6,801 nt of DNA. It comes from Equadaptatus sp045642965. Lineage in GTDB: Bacteria > Synergistota > Synergistia > Synergistales > Synergistaceae. This document shows positions 6,692 through 6,801 of the stretch, piece after piece (positions within the stretch are counted from its first letter, which is position 1; each line of letters begins with the position of its first letter). The notes beneath the pieces were generated by a model. The model was given only the letters and a program-made list of their open reading frames with translations, did no database searches and was not told the DNA's origin. The position numbers and the translations under genes are program-made. The DNA lies in assembly GCA_045642965.1 (NCBI GenBank), contig JAZUJX010000013.1, positions 1 to 6,801 on the forward strand, read 5' to 3'.

Positions 6692-6696
6692 TTTTA
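6665..6696. repeat. Imperfect inverted repeat over the pheS promoter, possible operator
   Basis: Two 14-base arms flank a four-base centre (CAGT on the minus strand, 6682-6679). The inner six pairs are perfect (ACAATG facing CATTGT). Over all 14 positions there are 12 Watson-Crick pairs, one G-T and one A-A mismatch. The repeat covers both candidate -10 boxes. It lacks a GC-rich stem and a following T run, so it is not a terminator; a binding site for a dimeric regulator is the more natural reading. No regulator family is recognised. Confidence 0.5.
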
Positions 6697-6730
6697 CAGC
6701 ATATCTTCTGTTTTGAGAAATCATTTGAAT

Positions 6731-6780
6731 AATTTTTACAAAATTTTACAAAACTTTTCAGAAATTTTCGGAAATTTTTT
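6731..6780. repeat. Five A/T tracts in a 10-bp period, probably curved DNA
   Basis: Read on the plus strand, five consecutive 10-base blocks each carry a short A run followed by a T run at the same offset: AATTTTTACA, AAATTTTACA, AAACTTTTCA, GAAATTTTCG and GAAATTTTTT. TTTTACAAAA is an exact tandem pair at 6734-6753. A/T tracts repeated once per helical turn are the known pattern of intrinsically bent DNA, and bends upstream of promoters often raise activity or bind nucleoid proteins. The block ends 40 bases upstream of the nearer candidate -35 box. Confidence 0.6.
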
Positions 6781-6801
6781 ATTTCTTTTTCATTTCTGCC
6801 C

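Noticed and set aside
6760..6790. Terminator-like AAATTT-TCGG-AAATTT followed by T runs on the plus strand
   Set aside because: The stem has no GC pairs and is explained by the repeating A/T tracts; no plus-strand gene precedes it.
6779..6801. Possible tail of an upstream minus-strand gene ending AEMKKK then TAA at 6781-6779
   Set aside because: Only seven codons are visible at the window edge, in A-rich sequence where a stop is expected by chance; the sequence to the right would be needed.

Overview
The window is one stretch of a bacterial chromosome in which every convincing gene lies on the minus strand. Read in transcription order, right to left, it holds pheS, pheT, a small coiled-coil gene, a zapA-like gene, cvpA and the first 627 codons of mutS2, which runs off the left edge. 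Gaps between genes are 14 bases or less throughout, so this looks like one polycistronic unit. The only non-coding stretch of note is the roughly 165 AT-rich bases upstream of pheS, which hold promoter-like boxes, an imperfect inverted repeat overlapping them, and a block of A/T tracts repeating every 10 bp.

The gene order resembles the pheS-pheT-rnhC-zapA-cvpA-polX-mutS2 cluster known from Bacillota such as Bacillus, but rnhC and polX are absent. A ZapB-like coiled-coil gene sits where rnhC would be. The order, the moderate GC content and the very divergent PheS suggest a non-Bacillus lineage. Synergistota or a deep Bacillota line are my guesses, with low confidence, since no rRNA or marker alignment is available here.

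Functionally, pheS and pheT encode the alpha and beta subunits of the (alpha-beta)2 phenylalanyl-tRNA synthetase. The ZapA-like protein and its coiled-coil neighbour look like a pair of Z-ring-associated division proteins. CvpA is a four-helix inner-membrane protein, and MutS2 is the MutS-family ATPase linked to recombination control and ribosome rescue.

This is mostly a conserved housekeeping cluster. I see no mobile element, CRISPR array, RNA gene or defence system. The items that merit a second look are the altered active-site region of PheS, the adjacent ZapB-like/ZapA-like pair, and the promoter region.
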